The position numbers and the translations under genes were made by a program. A DNA stretch of 54,101 nt from Bacillota bacterium (GTDB lineage Bacteria; Bacillota; Clostridia; Peptostreptococcales; Anaerovoracaceae), in assembly GCA_022793795.1 (NCBI GenBank), contig JAAWDM010000038.1, forward strand, positions 1 to 54,101. Direction: 5' to 3'. Positions 8,195-18,057 of the stretch are shown one piece after another. Within the stretch, counting starts at the first letter, position 1; every line of letters starts with the position of its first letter. The notes beneath the pieces were generated by a model. That model was not told the DNA's origin, searched no databases, and saw only the letters and a program-made list of their open reading frames with translations.

Positions 8195-8280
8195 AATCAG
8201 TATTCATCCGAAAAATTGATTTTCTTCCTAAAATATATACCGTGCAGCCCTATCTTAGCGGTTTAAATGGCAAAATGACC

Positions 8281-8319
8281 AAAAAACACCGAAAATCATC
8301 CTGATTTTCGGTGTTTTTT
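8281..8319. terminator. Bidirectional intrinsic terminator
   Basis: An 18-base perfect inverted repeat (AAAAAACACCGAAAATCA and its complement) with a three-base loop sits between two convergent genes. A-tract and T-tract flank the GC-bearing stem, so it can terminate from both sides. Confidence 0.85.
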
Positions 8320-8377
8320 ATCTACATACAGAAAAATATTCTACATTTTTGAGCAATTTTTCTATTTTCGGATAGCT

Positions 8378-8644
8378 TTACCGTTCAATTAGCCCAATGA
8401 TCTTATTGAGCCGGGCTTTTTGCTTGGCATCCATCATAGGCATAATGCTGCGCAACATGGCAACCTGTTTCTGCGGCGGTATGCCTTTGGCCTTTAACTG
8501 CTCTCTTAAGTTGATAATCTCTCTTTCCAGTTCTGCATCGCTTTTTCCTTCCAACCTTTGAATTTCCTTCGGGGATATGGCAGGGCTGCCGCCAAGACCC
8601 AGCTGTCCTGCAATATCCCGAATCAACTTATCATTTACATTCAT
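8378..8644 (-). CDS. Small helical protein of unknown function
   Basis: 88 residues starting at ATG after GGAGG. It is predicted wholly helical and highly charged, with a Gly/Pro-containing turn near residue 18-24 and a Met-rich segment (MLRSIMPMMDAKQKARL) near the C-terminus. I do not recognise the family. It is divergent from another small protein (8757-9080) whose sequence ends in Met/Leu-rich helices, so the two may be functionally linked. Confidence 0.65.
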   Translation of the reverse strand: MNVNDKLIRDIAGQLGLGGSPAISPKEIQRLEGKSDAELEREIINLREQLKAKGIPPQKQVAMLRSIMPMMDAKQKARLNKIIGLIER

Positions 8645-8756
8645 ATTTTACCTCCATAGCGCCCCCTTTCCGAAACAGGGCTTTGTTTAATCTATGCACC
8701 TTATGCTCTGAAATTTCATATTATATTCTGACACCATTGGAAAGGATGGTACATCT

Positions 8757-9080
8757 ATGTCTGGTATACCGAAAAATTTTGATAAGATTGGCGTCATGCT
8801 AGTCTTTTTACTGGCAAGCAGCCGCAGCGGTAAACTGCCTGCCCTGGGCCATGCCATTGACTTTAATCTATTTACCCGCGACCTTCATCGCATGGTCGAT
8901 ATGATTGACCGCATTGATGGTCTGGGTCAGCTTACATCCTCAAAATCCTCCCTGCCTTCTACATTCGGTTCTGCTGCCTCTGCACCTGATTCCGCTTCAA
9001 ACTTTAATCTTCCCGATATGAGTCAACTCATGGACATGGCTGGACCGCTGCTTTCCATGTTCGGGAATAACAACCGCTAG
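8757..9080 (+). CDS. Small hypothetical protein, divergent partner of 8378-8644
   Basis: 107 residues. An N-terminal half with hydrophobic segment GVMLVFLLASS and helical repeats (FTRDLHRMVDMIDRIDGLGQL) leads to a Ser/Ala-rich linker and a C-terminal LPDMSQLMDMAGPLLSMFGNN. No signal peptide or known domain is recognised. The ribosome site is modest (AAGGATGG, ten bases). The C-terminal pattern resembles tails of small Clostridia spore- or membrane-associated proteins only loosely. It is followed by the fba gene on the same strand after about 100 bases. Confidence 0.55.
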   Translation: MSGIPKNFDKIGVMLVFLLASSRSGKLPALGHAIDFNLFTRDLHRMVDMIDRIDGLGQLTSSKSSLPSTFGSAASAPDSASNFNLPDMSQLMDMAGPLLSMFGNNNR

Positions 9081-9183
9081 TTTTCCCCAACTATACTCCG
9101 GGATTTTCTCGAAAAAAGAGTTTCCTTCTTTTTTGCCTTGTGGTAGAATGAACCTATAGATGACTACAGGGAGGTAACATAGT

Positions 9184-10113
9184 ATGGGATTCGTTACAAC
9201 GAAAGCAATGTTTGACAAGGCGCTAAAGGCCGATTACGCCATCGGCGCATTTAATGTAAATAATATGGAAATCATTCAGGGCATCGTAGACGCTGCCTGT
9301 GAGGAGAAGTCCGCCCTGATCCTCCAGGTTTCCGCAGGCGCAAGAAAATACGCTAAGCCGGCTTACCTGATGAAGCTGGTGGAGGCTGCCATTTTAGACA
9401 CGGATCTGGACATCGCGCTTCATCTAGATCACGGCGAAGATTTTGATATCTGTAAAAAGTGTGTGGACGACGGTTTCACTTCAGTGATGATCGATGGTTC
9501 CAAGCATCCGTTTGAGGAAAATATCCGCATTACCAAAGAGGTGGTAGAATATGCCCACGCCCATGGCGTTGTGGTAGAAGCTGAACTGGGCAAGCTGGCC
9601 GGTGTGGAAGACAACATTAAGGTAGACGCTCGCTCCGCTACCTTTACCGCCCCTGATGAGGCTGTAGAATTTGTGGAGAGAACTGGCGTGGACTCCCTAG
9701 CTATTGCTATTGGCACCAGCCATGGCGCATACAAGTTCAAGGGTGAGCCATATCTGGATTTTGAGCGGTTAAAGACTATCCACAGGATGCTTCCTGATAC
9801 GCCGCTGGTACTCCATGGCGCATCCACCGTTCTAAAGGAATTTGTAGATAAATGCAACGAGTTCGGCGGACAAGTGGCAGGCGCCCAAGGCGTGCCAGAA
9901 GAGATGATTCGAGAAGCAGCCAAATACGGCATCTGCAAGGTCAACATCGACACCGATTTAAGACTGGCAATGACCGCTGAAGTGAGAAAATATTTGATGG
10001 AAAATCCAGGAGACTTTGACCCTCGCAAATACTTGGGGCCTGGTAGAGACGCCATCAAACGAATGGTACAGCACAAGATTAAAAATGTACTGGGCGCTTC
10101 TGGCTCTCTGTAG
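9184..10113 (+). CDS. fba: Class II fructose-1,6-bisphosphate aldolase
   Basis: 309 residues after GGGAGGT. It carries the zinc-binding motif HLDHGEDFDICKKC (first His pair), the EAELGKLAGVED motif, AIAIGTSHGAYKF with a zinc His, LVLHGAST with the third zinc His, and KVNIDTDLR for phosphate binding. It cleaves fructose-1,6-bisphosphate into dihydroxyacetone phosphate and glyceraldehyde-3-phosphate in glycolysis and works in reverse in gluconeogenesis. It is a single-gene unit with its own terminator, on the opposite strand to most of the window. Confidence 0.97.
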   Translation: MGFVTTKAMFDKALKADYAIGAFNVNNMEIIQGIVDAACEEKSALILQVSAGARKYAKPAYLMKLVEAAILDTDLDIALHLDHGEDFDICKKCVDDGFTSVMIDGSKHPFEENIRITKEVVEYAHAHGVVVEAELGKLAGVEDNIKVDARSATFTAPDEAVEFVERTGVDSLAIAIGTSHGAYKFKGEPYLDFERLKTIHRMLPDTPLVLHGASTVLKEFVDKCNEFGGQVAGAQGVPEEMIREAAKYGICKVNIDTDLRLAMTAEVRKYLMENPGDFDPRKYLGPGRDAIKRMVQHKIKNVLGASGSL

Positions 10114-10128
10114 AAATAGGTAGGAATA

Positions 10129-10185
10129 AAAAATAGGCTGTCGCACATACCGGCTAAAAGTTGACCGGAGCGACAGCCTATTTTT
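10129..10185 (+). terminator. fba terminator
   Basis: A 16-base perfect inverted repeat (AAAAATAGGCTGTCGC / GCGACAGCCTATTTTT) begins 15 bases after the fba stop, with a 25-base loop and a closing T-tract. Confidence 0.85.
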
Positions 10186-10533
10186 AACTTAAATCGTTCT
10201 TAACGGTAAAAATAAGTATAAAAATTTCAACTCAATCGTGGATTCATGCTCTTTATATGGCTAACATTCACTTTAAATCGGCTAATTTCAGCCTTACCCC
10301 TCAAATCCTCTTCAACAAATTATACTCATTTTCTTTAAAAGACGATTCTCGGTTAAGATTTCTTAATTTCGTTATACTCAAAAAAATCAAAACTTTTATA
10401 ATAAGTTAAAAAACCTGGTGATTTCTCATCAGTATGCCATCCTCCTCTTCTGCCAATCTTCTGTTCTCCGGTTCCAATGAAGATATGATTCGCATCCATA
10501 CGCTAATCAGCCATCTTTGGCGGCTGAAGAAAC
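10186..10533. other. AT-rich intergenic region, nothing recognised
   Basis: About 350 bases between the fba terminator and the terminator of the convergent hydrolase gene. It is AT-rich on the fba side. A 48-codon minus-strand frame beginning near 10502 has no ribosome site and no recognisable product. Confidence 0.3.
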
Positions 10534-10571
10534 AAAAAAGGAGCATATCAAACTTTGTGATAACTCCTTTT
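10534..10571 (-). terminator. Terminator of the papain-like hydrolase gene
   Basis: On the minus strand AAAAGGAG pairs with CTCCTTTT around a 20-base loop containing a secondary ATC/GAT pairing, and runs into a T-tract. It begins about 30 bases after the stop codon. Confidence 0.65.
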
Positions 10572-10599
10572 ATGATACCCTCGTTTAACAAAGACACCA

Positions 10600-11133
10600 T
10601 TAAATGCTCCCTCTTAGCTGGGCAATGTTCCCATGAAAAATTCTCCGCGCACCAGTCAGCGCCGGAAAGTCCATTGGCCGCATCAATGATGGTTCCTTCT
10701 TCTTGGCCATAGCCCCACATTCTATCAGCACATAAGAAACGAACTGAGAACAGAAAAAATGGTGACGCCGCTGATTTGCAATATGCAGGAAACACATAGG
10801 CAGACCAACGATGTTATACCTGTAGTCCTCTCGGTTTTCCTCCATCTCACTTAAAATACGAACCAATTTCTTGTAACTGCGATTGCTAATTTTCAACTCA
10901 TAAACAGCACAGGCGATGTCGTTGGAACCTCCCATCAGTCCGTGGCGAACGCTTTCCCTCACAAAACCTGCCGGAAGGTAACTCCATTTATATTTCCTCC
11001 CAAAACTATACATATATTCAAAAGAGTCATCCAAAGAGAGGGCCACATGGGTAAAATCATTGCGTGTAGCTGCATGGATACATTTCGATAACACAGTATT
11101 GGTTCTAGTCAACAAAAGATAAATCGTTTTCAT
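10600..11133 (-). CDS. Permuted papain-like (YiiX/YebB-type) cysteine hydrolase
   Basis: 177 residues from the ATG nine bases after GGAG. The order of likely catalytic residues, His in RNDFTHVALSLD (His29) and Cys in HHFFCSQFVSYVL (about residue 131), is the permuted NlpC/P60 arrangement. Motifs YSFGRKYKW and GFVRESVRHG are typical of a clade annotated as hypothetical in Clostridia and lactobacilli. There is no signal peptide, so it probably acts inside the cell. Substrate unknown; amide or thioester bonds are the family norm. Confidence 0.7.
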   Translation of the reverse strand: MKTIYLLLTRTNTVLSKCIHAATRNDFTHVALSLDDSFEYMYSFGRKYKWSYLPAGFVRESVRHGLMGGSNDIACAVYELKISNRSYKKLVRILSEMEENREDYRYNIVGLPMCFLHIANQRRHHFFCSQFVSYVLIECGAMAKKKEPSLMRPMDFPALTGARRIFHGNIAQLRGSI

Positions 11134-11160
11134 CGATTCCATCTCCTAAAAGTATTATAT

Positions 11161-11188
11161 TTTTACATACTTGTCTATGTATGTAAAA
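11161..11188. promoter_or_regulatory. Dyad upstream of the hydrolase gene
   Basis: TTTTACATAC (11161-11170) and GTATGTAAAA (11179-11188) are perfect inverted 10-base arms with an 8-base spacer, ending 28 bases upstream of the start codon. Position and size suit a transcription-factor operator in the promoter; no regulator gene is adjacent. Confidence 0.45.
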
Positions 11189-11234
11189 CAAAATTGCAGG
11201 TCTCTGGAATCTGCTCTGAATCCTCCTGCAATTT
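11185..11234 (-). terminator. pncB terminator
   Basis: On the minus strand AAATTGCAGG pairs with CCTGCAATTT across a 24-base loop, followed by TGTTTT. It lies about 95 bases after the pncB stop codon. Confidence 0.6.
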
Positions 11235-11328
11235 ATTGTATCACACTTTACGCAAAAAGTCTTAACGTTTCCTTAACATTTTGTGTTTATTATGTGATTC
11301 TAAAAAAATAGATAGACTGGACCCTTTC

Positions 11329-12765
11329 CTATTTCTCACCGTTATGTTCAGAAAGCAAAGCATTTTTCATATCCCAGAGCTTCTGTGACAAATCCACATA
11401 ATAGGTCTGTGGATTTTCAAAACGAAGGGTTTCATCCCACAGAGTTTCAATCTGAGCTGCCGTATAATCTCGGATTACATCCACTGACGGACTCTCGTAC
11501 TTGCAGACACCCTTCTCAAATATCTGTACCCTTAAGTCCTTCACATAATAATTCTTCAGCTTTTTTCGTTTCCAGATAGCATTAGGATCAAAAATTTCAT
11601 AACCGTCGACTTCCGAAATGGTTTCGTCAGCCAGAGTAATCACATCGGCCAGCGCTTTATCAGTATCCTTGTCATAGAGGCGGTAAACCATCTTAAATCC
11701 TGGGTTGGTAATCTTCTCCACATTCTCTGAAATCTTAATCTTCGGAATCATCTCCCCATCGGTTTCCAGGGCCGCCAACTTATAGACGCCGCCGAATACC
11801 GGCTCCGATTTTGCCGTAATGAGTCGTTCGCCCACGCCAAAGGAGTCGATACAGGCTCCTTCCAGAATGACGTCACGAATAATGTACTCATCTAAAGAAT
11901 TGGACACCACGATTTTACATTCCCTAAGTCCCGCTTCATCCAGCATCTTCCTAGCCTTTTTCGTCAGATAGGCCACGTCGCCAGAATCAATACGGATTCC
12001 CATTTTGGCAGGTTTCATCTCCTTAAATACCCGAATGGCCGCCGGTACGCCGGACTTCAATACATTGTAAGTATCCACCAGAAGCGTACAGTTGTCAGGA
12101 TAAATTTCTGCATATTTCTTAAAGGCCGAATATTCATCAGGATACATCTGCACCCAACTGTGAGCCATGGTTCCCAAGGCTGCAATGCCGTAATCCCTGT
12201 CAGCGATAGCACAGGCCGTACCTGCACATCCGCCAATATACGCTGCTCTGGCTCCATAGACAGCGGCGTCCGCTCCATGGGCTCTTCTGGTTCCAAACTC
12301 CATAATCGCCCTGCCCTTAGCCGCCCGAACGATACGGTTTGCTTTCGTTGCAATTAAGCTCTGATGATTGATGGTAAGCAGAATCATCGTCTCCACAAAT
12401 TGAGCCTGCATTACCGGCCCTCTTACCGTAATAATCGGTTCGTGAGGGAAAATCGGCGTCCCTTCCGGTACCGCCCAGACATCACAAGAAAAACGGAAGT
12501 CTCTCAAATAGTCCAAAAACTCCTCACAGAACATATTTTTCTCACGGAGATATGCAATATCTTCGTCCGTAAAATGCAAATTTTTTAAATAATCAATGAG
12601 TTGTTCCAGCCCTGCCATGATAGCATAACCTCCGCCATCGGGCACACGCCGAAAAAACATATCGAAATAGGCGATGTCCTCAGACATGCCTGTCTGAAAA
12701 TACCCGTTTGCCATGGTGATTTCATAGAAATCTGTCAGCATGGTCAGGTTTATATCTCTTTTCAT
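11329..12765 (-). CDS. pncB: Nicotinate phosphoribosyltransferase
   Basis: 478 residues, normal for the long Gram-positive form. It starts MKRDINLTMLTDFYEITMANGYF with GGAGG upstream and shows EFGTRRAHGADAAVYGARAAYIGGCAGTACA (autophosphorylated His region and PRPP site), GTMAHSWVQMYP, LLVDTYNV and GIRIDSGDVAYL, all hallmarks of the family. It joins nicotinate to PRPP to give nicotinate mononucleotide, salvaging NAD. It lies 16 bases downstream of uvrA and may be read from the uvrBA promoter. Confidence 0.96.
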   Translation of the reverse strand: MKRDINLTMLTDFYEITMANGYFQTGMSEDIAYFDMFFRRVPDGGGYAIMAGLEQLIDYLKNLHFTDEDIAYLREKNMFCEEFLDYLRDFRFSCDVWAVPEGTPIFPHEPIITVRGPVMQAQFVETMILLTINHQSLIATKANRIVRAAKGRAIMEFGTRRAHGADAAVYGARAAYIGGCAGTACAIADRDYGIAALGTMAHSWVQMYPDEYSAFKKYAEIYPDNCTLLVDTYNVLKSGVPAAIRVFKEMKPAKMGIRIDSGDVAYLTKKARKMLDEAGLRECKIVVSNSLDEYIIRDVILEGACIDSFGVGERLITAKSEPVFGGVYKLAALETDGEMIPKIKISENVEKITNPGFKMVYRLYDKDTDKALADVITLADETISEVDGYEIFDPNAIWKRKKLKNYYVKDLRVQIFEKGVCKYESPSVDVIRDYTAAQIETLWDETLRFENPQTYYVDLSQKLWDMKNALLSEHNGEK

Positions 12766-12781
12766 TTCTGTTCCTCCACCA

Positions 12782-15613
12782 TTACAGCAGTCTTTTCAGG
12801 AATTGTCCTGTATAGGATGCTTCACAGCGGGCTACTTCCTCCGGCGTACCGCAGGTTACCAGGCTGCCGCCTCGGTCCCCACCGTCTGGCCCCAAATCGA
12901 TAATATGGTCTGCTCGCTTAATCACATCCAAATTGTGTTCTATCACAACTACAGTATTACCCGCATCAACCAATTTGTCAAGCACTGATAATAATTTGTC
13001 AACATCTGCAAAATGAAGACCTGTGGTGGGCTCGTCTAAAATGTACAGCGTCTTACCTGTACTTCTTCTGGAAAGTTCGCTGGCCAGCTTTACTCTTTGC
13101 GCCTCGCCGCCAGACAGCTGGGTGGATGGCTGTCCCAGTTTGATATAGCCTAGACCCACCTGCTCCAATGTTTCCAAATGACGATAAACAGTGGGAATAT
13201 TCTTAAAAAACTCCAGAGCTTCGCTAACGCTCATATCCAATACATCAAAGATGCTCTTGTCCTTATATTTTACTTCCAAAGTTTCCCTATTATATCTCTT
13301 GCCTTTGCACACCTCGCATGGCACGTAGACGTCTGGCAGGAAGTGCATTTCTATCTTAATGATACCGTCGCCGCCGCAGGCTTCGCACCTGCCCCCTTTC
13401 ACGTTGAAGCTGAACCGCCCCTTTTCATATCCTCTCAGTTTAGCCTCTGGTAAACCGGCAAACAAATCTCGAATGAAGGTGAACATACCCGTATAGGTGG
13501 CTGGATTGGAGCGAGGCGTTCTACCGATAGGAGACTGGTCGATGGCAATCACCTTGTCCACGTTTTCCAGGCCTAAAATCTCATCGTGGGCGCCTGCCGG
13601 TTCCTTTAGTCTGTTAATCACATTGGCTGCACCCTTGTGGAGTATCTCGTTGACCAGACTGCTCTTGCCAGAACCAGATACGCCGGTAACGCAGACCAGC
13701 TTGCCCAAAGGAAACTTTACGTCTATATTTTTCAGATTGTTTTCCCTTGCCCCTTTCACCGTGATAAAATGGCCGTTTCCCTCTCTCCTGTGATCCGGTA
13801 CATAAATCTTCCGTACGCCGGACAAATATTGACCGGTGAGGGACTCTGGGCATGCCTTGATATCCTCTACTGTACCCTGGGCCACTAACTCGCCGCCGTG
13901 GATGCCGGCTCCTGGTCCAATGTCCACGATATGGTCGGCCACATACATGGTATCCTCATCATGTTCCACTACCACCAAAGTGTTGCCGATGTCGGTAAGA
14001 TGGCGGAGGGTTGCCAACAGCTTTTCGTTGTCCTTTTGATGGAGACCGATGCTCGGCTCATCCAATATATACAGAACCCCTACCAGACTGGAACCGATCT
14101 GGGTAGCCAGTCTGATACGCTGAGATTCGCCTCCAGACAGAGTTCCCGCCGACCGGCTCAAGGTGAGATAGTCCAATCCCACGTCTACGAGAAAACTGAG
14201 CCTTGCCTTAATCTCCTTTAAAATCTGGTGGGCAATCTTTTCGTCCATCTCGCTAAGTTTCAGCCCCTCTACAAATTTCAGAGCGTCCCGCACCGACATG
14301 TCGGAAAATTCCGAAATATTCTTATCTCCCACAGTGACAGCCAGAACCTCTGGCTTTAAACGTTTTCCGTGACACTGGTGACATACGTCTTCTATCATAT
14401 ATTTTTCCAGACGGGCTTTCATAAAGTCAGATGCCGTTTCTCGGTATCGCCGCTCCAAGTTGTTGATGACCCCTTCAAATGGGTGATCTCTATGACTTGT
14501 CTGTCCCGTACTCTTGCTGGTATAGTCATACACCAGATGTTTGCTTCCTGTGCCATATAACAATTCCTTGACAAACTTGGCCGGCAGTTCTTTAAAAGGC
14601 GTACTCAAACTGACTCCATGCATGTCTGCCAAAGCCTCCAAAACCTGTCGGTAGTAGCTGGTGTATTCCATGGAAGCGAAGATATTACTCAACGCGCCGT
14701 CCATGATGCTCTTATCGTAGTCGATGATTTTCTTTTCGTCTATCTTTTGGGTAAATCCCAGTCCATTACAGGCAGGACAGGCGCCGAAAGGCGCGTTAAA
14801 GGAAAACATTCTCGGCTCCAATTCCTCGATGCTCACCCCATGGTCTGGACATGCCAGCTTGGTGCTAAAGGTCTTTTCCCAAGTGTCATCCTCTAGGGCA
14901 GCCGTCACCACTACCAGGCCTTCGCCCTCGCCCATGGCCAGTTCTACCGCTTCTGAAATTCTTCCATCCTGTCCTGGCTTTACCACAATTCTATCCACAA
15001 CGATTTCTATGGTATGTTTAAAGGTTTTTTCCAGTTTAATCTCTTCCTCCTCCAGCTGACGAATCTCTCCGTCAATTCTGGCTCTAGTAAAACCTTCCTT
15101 TCTGATTCTTTCCAAAATCTTTTCGTGAGTGCCCTTTCGCTGTCTGATTACCGGAGCCAGAATGATAATCTTGGTTCCTTCCGGAAAATTCATAATAGCA
15201 TCTACCATCTGATCCACCGACTGGCTGGAAATCGGCTTGCCGCAGACCGGACAGTGGGGCTTACCGATGCGAGCATAGAGAAGTCTCAAATAATCGTGAA
15301 TCTCTGTCACTGTGCCCACTGTAGACCGGGGGTTCTTGTTGGTGGTCTTTTGGTCAATGGAAATGGCCGGAGAAAGACCTTCAATATACTCCACGTCCGG
15401 TTTTTCCATCTGCCCCAAAAACTGTCGTGCATAGGAGGATAAACTCTCCATGTATCGCCGCTGACCTTCCGCATAAATGGTATCGAAAGCCAAGGAGGAT
15501 TTTCCTGAGCCGGAAAGGCCGGTCAGGACCACAAACTGATCCCTAGGAATGGTCACATTCAAATTCTTTAAATTATTTTCATTGGCTCCTTTTATCACAA
15601 TGTCCTTTGCCAT
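12782..15613 (-). CDS. uvrA: Excinuclease ABC subunit A
   Basis: 943 residues. It has two ABC ATPase halves (Walker [15 protein letters not shown] near residue 32 and [10 protein letters not shown] near residue 640; signatures [12 protein letters not shown] and [12 protein letters not shown]) and the zinc-finger modules [27 protein letters not shown] and [14 protein letters not shown]...CEVCKGKR. It scans DNA for bulky lesions as a dimer and loads UvrB. The gene follows uvrB after 31 bases, the usual Gram-positive uvrBA arrangement. Confidence 0.98.
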   Translation of the reverse strand: MAKDIVIKGANENNLKNLNVTIPRDQFVVLTGLSGSGKSSLAFDTIYAEGQRRYMESLSSYARQFLGQMEKPDVEYIEGLSPAISIDQKTTNKNPRSTVGTVTEIHDYLRLLYARIGKPHCPVCGKPISSQSVDQMVDAIMNFPEGTKIIILAPVIRQRKGTHEKILERIRKEGFTRARIDGEIRQLEEEEIKLEKTFKHTIEIVVDRIVVKPGQDGRISEAVELAMGEGEGLVVVTAALEDDTWEKTFSTKLACPDHGVSIEELEPRMFSFNAPFGACPACNGLGFTQKIDEKKIIDYDKSIMDGALSNIFASMEYTSYYRQVLEALADMHGVSLSTPFKELPAKFVKELLYGTGSKHLVYDYTSKSTGQTSHRDHPFEGVINNLERRYRETASDFMKARLEKYMIEDVCHQCHGKRLKPEVLAVTVGDKNISEFSDMSVRDALKFVEGLKLSEMDEKIAHQILKEIKARLSFLVDVGLDYLTLSRSAGTLSGGESQRIRLATQIGSSLVGVLYILDEPSIGLHQKDNEKLLATLRHLTDIGNTLVVVEHDEDTMYVADHIVDIGPGAGIHGGELVAQGTVEDIKACPESLTGQYLSGVRKIYVPDHRREGNGHFITVKGARENNLKNIDVKFPLGKLVCVTGVSGSGKSSLVNEILHKGAANVINRLKEPAGAHDEILGLENVDKVIAIDQSPIGRTPRSNPATYTGMFTFIRDLFAGLPEAKLRGYEKGRFSFNVKGGRCEACGGDGIIKIEMHFLPDVYVPCEVCKGKRYNRETLEVKYKDKSIFDVLDMSVSEALEFFKNIPTVYRHLETLEQVGLGYIKLGQPSTQLSGGEAQRVKLASELSRRSTGKTLYILDEPTTGLHFADVDKLLSVLDKLVDAGNTVVVIEHNLDVIKRADHIIDLGPDGGDRGGSLVTCGTPEEVARCEASYTGQFLKRLL

Positions 15614-15644
15614 GTTGCTATTGCTCTCCGTTTCTTTATAAAAT

Positions 15645-17618
15645 CTATAGTCTCACCTTATATTCAAAAATCTGGTCTCTAAGCTGTGCAGCCCGTTCAA
15701 ACTGCAAATCTGATGCAGCCTGCTTCATTTCCTTTTCCAGCTTCTTCACGTATTCCATCAATTCCTTCTTGGTCAGTTCCAATGGGCTCTTGCCCTTGTA
15801 GTCGGCTTCTTCCTCCGCCACCTTTGTAGCCTCGATAACAGCACGCACCGACTTTTTCACCGACTCCGGCGTGATACCGTGTTCTTCATTATACCGATTC
15901 TGTATCTCCCGTCTTCTATCTGTCTCGTCCATGGCAGCTTTCATAGCCTTGCTGATATGGTCGGCATACATGATAACCCGGCCGGAGGCATTACGAGCTG
16001 CGCGACCGATGGTCTGAATCAGAGAAGTCTCAGTTCGGAGGAATCCTTCCTTATCAGCATCTAAAATCGCCACCAAGGAAACCTCTGGGATGTCCAGACC
16101 CTCTCTAAGCAGGTTAATACCTACCAAAACATCAAATACCCCCAGACGCAGGTCCCGAATAATCTCCATTCGTTCCAGAGTATCCACATCGGAATGAAGG
16201 TATCTTACCTTAATATTTACCCCCTTTAGATAGTCAGTTAAACTTTCCGCCATTTTTTTTGTCAGGGTCGTGACCAAAACCTTCTCTCCCTTTTCCGTCA
16301 CCTTCTTAATCTCTCCAATGAGATGGTCGATCTGACCCTCCGATGGATGGATCTCTATCGGCGGATCCAAAAGTCCTGTAGGTCTGATAATCTGCTCTGC
16401 ATCGATACCGCCCGCCTGCTCCCGTTCGTATTGGGCAGGAGTTGCGCTGACAAAGACCACCTGATTAACCATTGTGTCGAATTCTTCGAATTTAAGAGGC
16501 CTGTTATCCAAGGCTGATGGCAGACGGAAACCGTACTCCACCAGAGAAGATTTTCTCGACCGGTCTCCTGCATACATGGCCCGAAGCTGGGGCAGCATGG
16601 CATGAGATTCGTCGATAATCATGAGAAAATCGTCTGGAAAATAGTCGATTAAAGTATATGGTCTGGTTCCCTCCGGCAAGCCGTTGAGATGGCGAGAGTA
16701 GTTCTCAATACCCTTGCAGGTACCGATTTCCCGCAGCATTTCCAGATCATATCTGGTACGCTGATCGATGCGCTGGGCTTCCAACAGCTTCCCCCTGTCC
16801 TTAAACCAGGTAAGCCGGCCTTCCAGTTCCTCTTCAATGGTATGAATGGCCTGTTCCATCTTTTCCGGTGAAGTCACATAATGGGATGCCGGATAGACTG
16901 CAATGTGATTCCGGAGGCCCAAAATCTCTCCGGTCACCGGATTGATTTCCTTAATGGTCTCCACCTCATCGCCAAACAGTTCCACCCGTACCGCAGATTC
17001 AGCGCCGGCGGGATAGATGTCGATAATATCTCCCCGCACCCGGAAGGTGCCCCGATCAAAGGCCAAGTCGTTTCTCGTATATTGAATGTCCACCAGTTTT
17101 CTCAGAATGTCATGGCGGGATTTCTCCATGCCCGGTCTTAAGGAAAGCACCTGATTCTCATAATCCACCGGACTTCCAAGACCATAGATGCAGGATACGC
17201 TGGCCACGATAATCACGTCTCTTCTTTCCGCCAGAGCCGCTGTTGCCGAGTGGCGCAATTTCTCTATCTCTGCATTGATATCCGAATCCTTTTCAATATA
17301 GGTATCGGTGGACGCTACATAGGCTTCCGGCTGATAATAATCGTAGTAGGAGACGAAGTATTCCACCGCATTGTTTGGAAAAAACTCTTTGAACTCTCCA
17401 TGAAGCTGGGCCGCCAGCGTCTTGTTATGGGAGATGACCAAGGTGGGTCTGTTGACCTTGGCAATCAAATTGGCCATGGTAAAGGTCTTCCCCGAGCCAG
17501 TCACGCCCATCAGGGTCTGATATTTTTTTCCTTTATATAATCCGGCTGCCAGCTTATCCACAGCCTCCGGTTGGTCGCCCATCATTCTATAATCCGATAC
17601 CAATTCAAATCGATCCAT
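15645..17618 (-). CDS. uvrB: Excinuclease ABC subunit B
   Basis: 657 residues. Helicase motif I is [13 protein letters not shown], the beta-hairpin [11 protein letters not shown] inserts behind the lesion, later motifs include [19 protein letters not shown] and [19 protein letters not shown], and the C-terminal UVR domain ([22 protein letters not shown]) binds UvrC. It verifies damage for nucleotide excision repair. First gene of uvrBA; its promoter region contains a LexA-like sequence and a terminator of the upstream operon. Confidence 0.98.
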   Translation of the reverse strand: MDRFELVSDYRMMGDQPEAVDKLAAGLYKGKKYQTLMGVTGSGKTFTMANLIAKVNRPTLVISHNKTLAAQLHGEFKEFFPNNAVEYFVSYYDYYQPEAYVASTDTYIEKDSDINAEIEKLRHSATAALAERRDVIIVASVSCIYGLGSPVDYENQVLSLRPGMEKSRHDILRKLVDIQYTRNDLAFDRGTFRVRGDIIDIYPAGAESAVRVELFGDEVETIKEINPVTGEILGLRNHIAVYPASHYVTSPEKMEQAIHTIEEELEGRLTWFKDRGKLLEAQRIDQRTRYDLEMLREIGTCKGIENYSRHLNGLPEGTRPYTLIDYFPDDFLMIIDESHAMLPQLRAMYAGDRSRKSSLVEYGFRLPSALDNRPLKFEEFDTMVNQVVFVSATPAQYEREQAGGIDAEQIIRPTGLLDPPIEIHPSEGQIDHLIGEIKKVTEKGEKVLVTTLTKKMAESLTDYLKGVNIKVRYLHSDVDTLERMEIIRDLRLGVFDVLVGINLLREGLDIPEVSLVAILDADKEGFLRTETSLIQTIGRAARNASGRVIMYADHISKAMKAAMDETDRRREIQNRYNEEHGITPESVKKSVRAVIEATKVAEEEADYKGKSPLELTKKELMEYVKKLEKEMKQAASDLQFERAAQLRDQIFEYKVRL

Positions 17619-17669
17619 CCTATGCCCCTTTTCATAAGTTACTCGTTCTCATTTTTTTCGTACAAAGGT

Positions 17670-17705
17670 AGTATACCAAAAAACAATAAAAAAGTACATA
17701 CGTTC
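17670..17705 (-). promoter_or_regulatory. Candidate uvrB promoter with LexA-like box
   Basis: On the minus strand a -10 TATACT (17670-17675) lies 17 bases after a poor -35 TGTACT (17693-17698). GAACGTATGTAC (17694-17705) overlaps the -35 and matches the Gram-positive SOS box GAAC-N4-GTTC at seven of eight fixed positions. SOS control of uvrB is well established in other bacteria, but the match lies in the arm of a terminator stem and could be chance. Confidence 0.35.
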
Positions 17706-17728
17706 TTTTCAGAATTCTGTACTTTTTT
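17688..17728. terminator. Intrinsic terminator downstream of the hydrogenase-like operon
   Basis: AAAAAAGTACA (17688-17698) and TGTACTTTTTT (17718-17728) are perfect 11-base inverted arms around a 19-base loop. The stem with A and T tracts fits a weak bidirectional terminator; on the minus strand it would end read-through from the NuoEF operon before uvrB. Confidence 0.6.
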
Positions 17729-17750
17729 CTATGTGATAATTGTGTGAAGA

Positions 17751-18045
17751 AATTCGATATTTTTCCCTATATAAACAAACTATCGAGTTTAAAAAATTTT
17801 TTTCGATATTTTACATCTATACCAAAAAAATATCGAATATTCTAAGTCAAGTCACTGCAAAACCAGGTGAAACTGTAAATATTTTTCTGTAATATTATTA
17901 TATTTTCCAGGATTGTCCAATATTTTGAACATTTTCATCCCTTGTCTGCCAAAATCCTTCGATGTTTTAACGTTATATCCAAAAAATATCGAACTTCCCC
18001 AAAACTTTTCGATATTTTTTTAAATACCAGCAAAAATATCGAAAT
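17751..18045. repeat. Cluster of TTCGATATTTTT / AAAAATATCGAA inverted repeats
   Basis: Within the 439-base gap between the ferredoxin-rich gene and uvrB the core TTCGAT(A/G)TTTT or its complement recurs at 17754, 17812, 17825-17837, 17958, 17982-17993, 18008 and 18032-18043. The last four form two neighbouring inverted pairs (17958 with 17993; 18008 with 18043), each able to fold as a hairpin with a short loop. The same core occurs beside tmRNA. No gene is present in this stretch. Confidence 0.65.
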
Positions 18046-18057
18046 CTCTCAAACACT

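Noticed and set aside
10406-10795. 129-codon minus-strand frame near the fba terminator
   Set aside because: It is a frame shadow of the papain-like hydrolase and a terminator; composition is not protein-like.
12740-15442. Several plus-strand frames opposite uvrA
   Set aside because: Shadows of a well-conserved gene.
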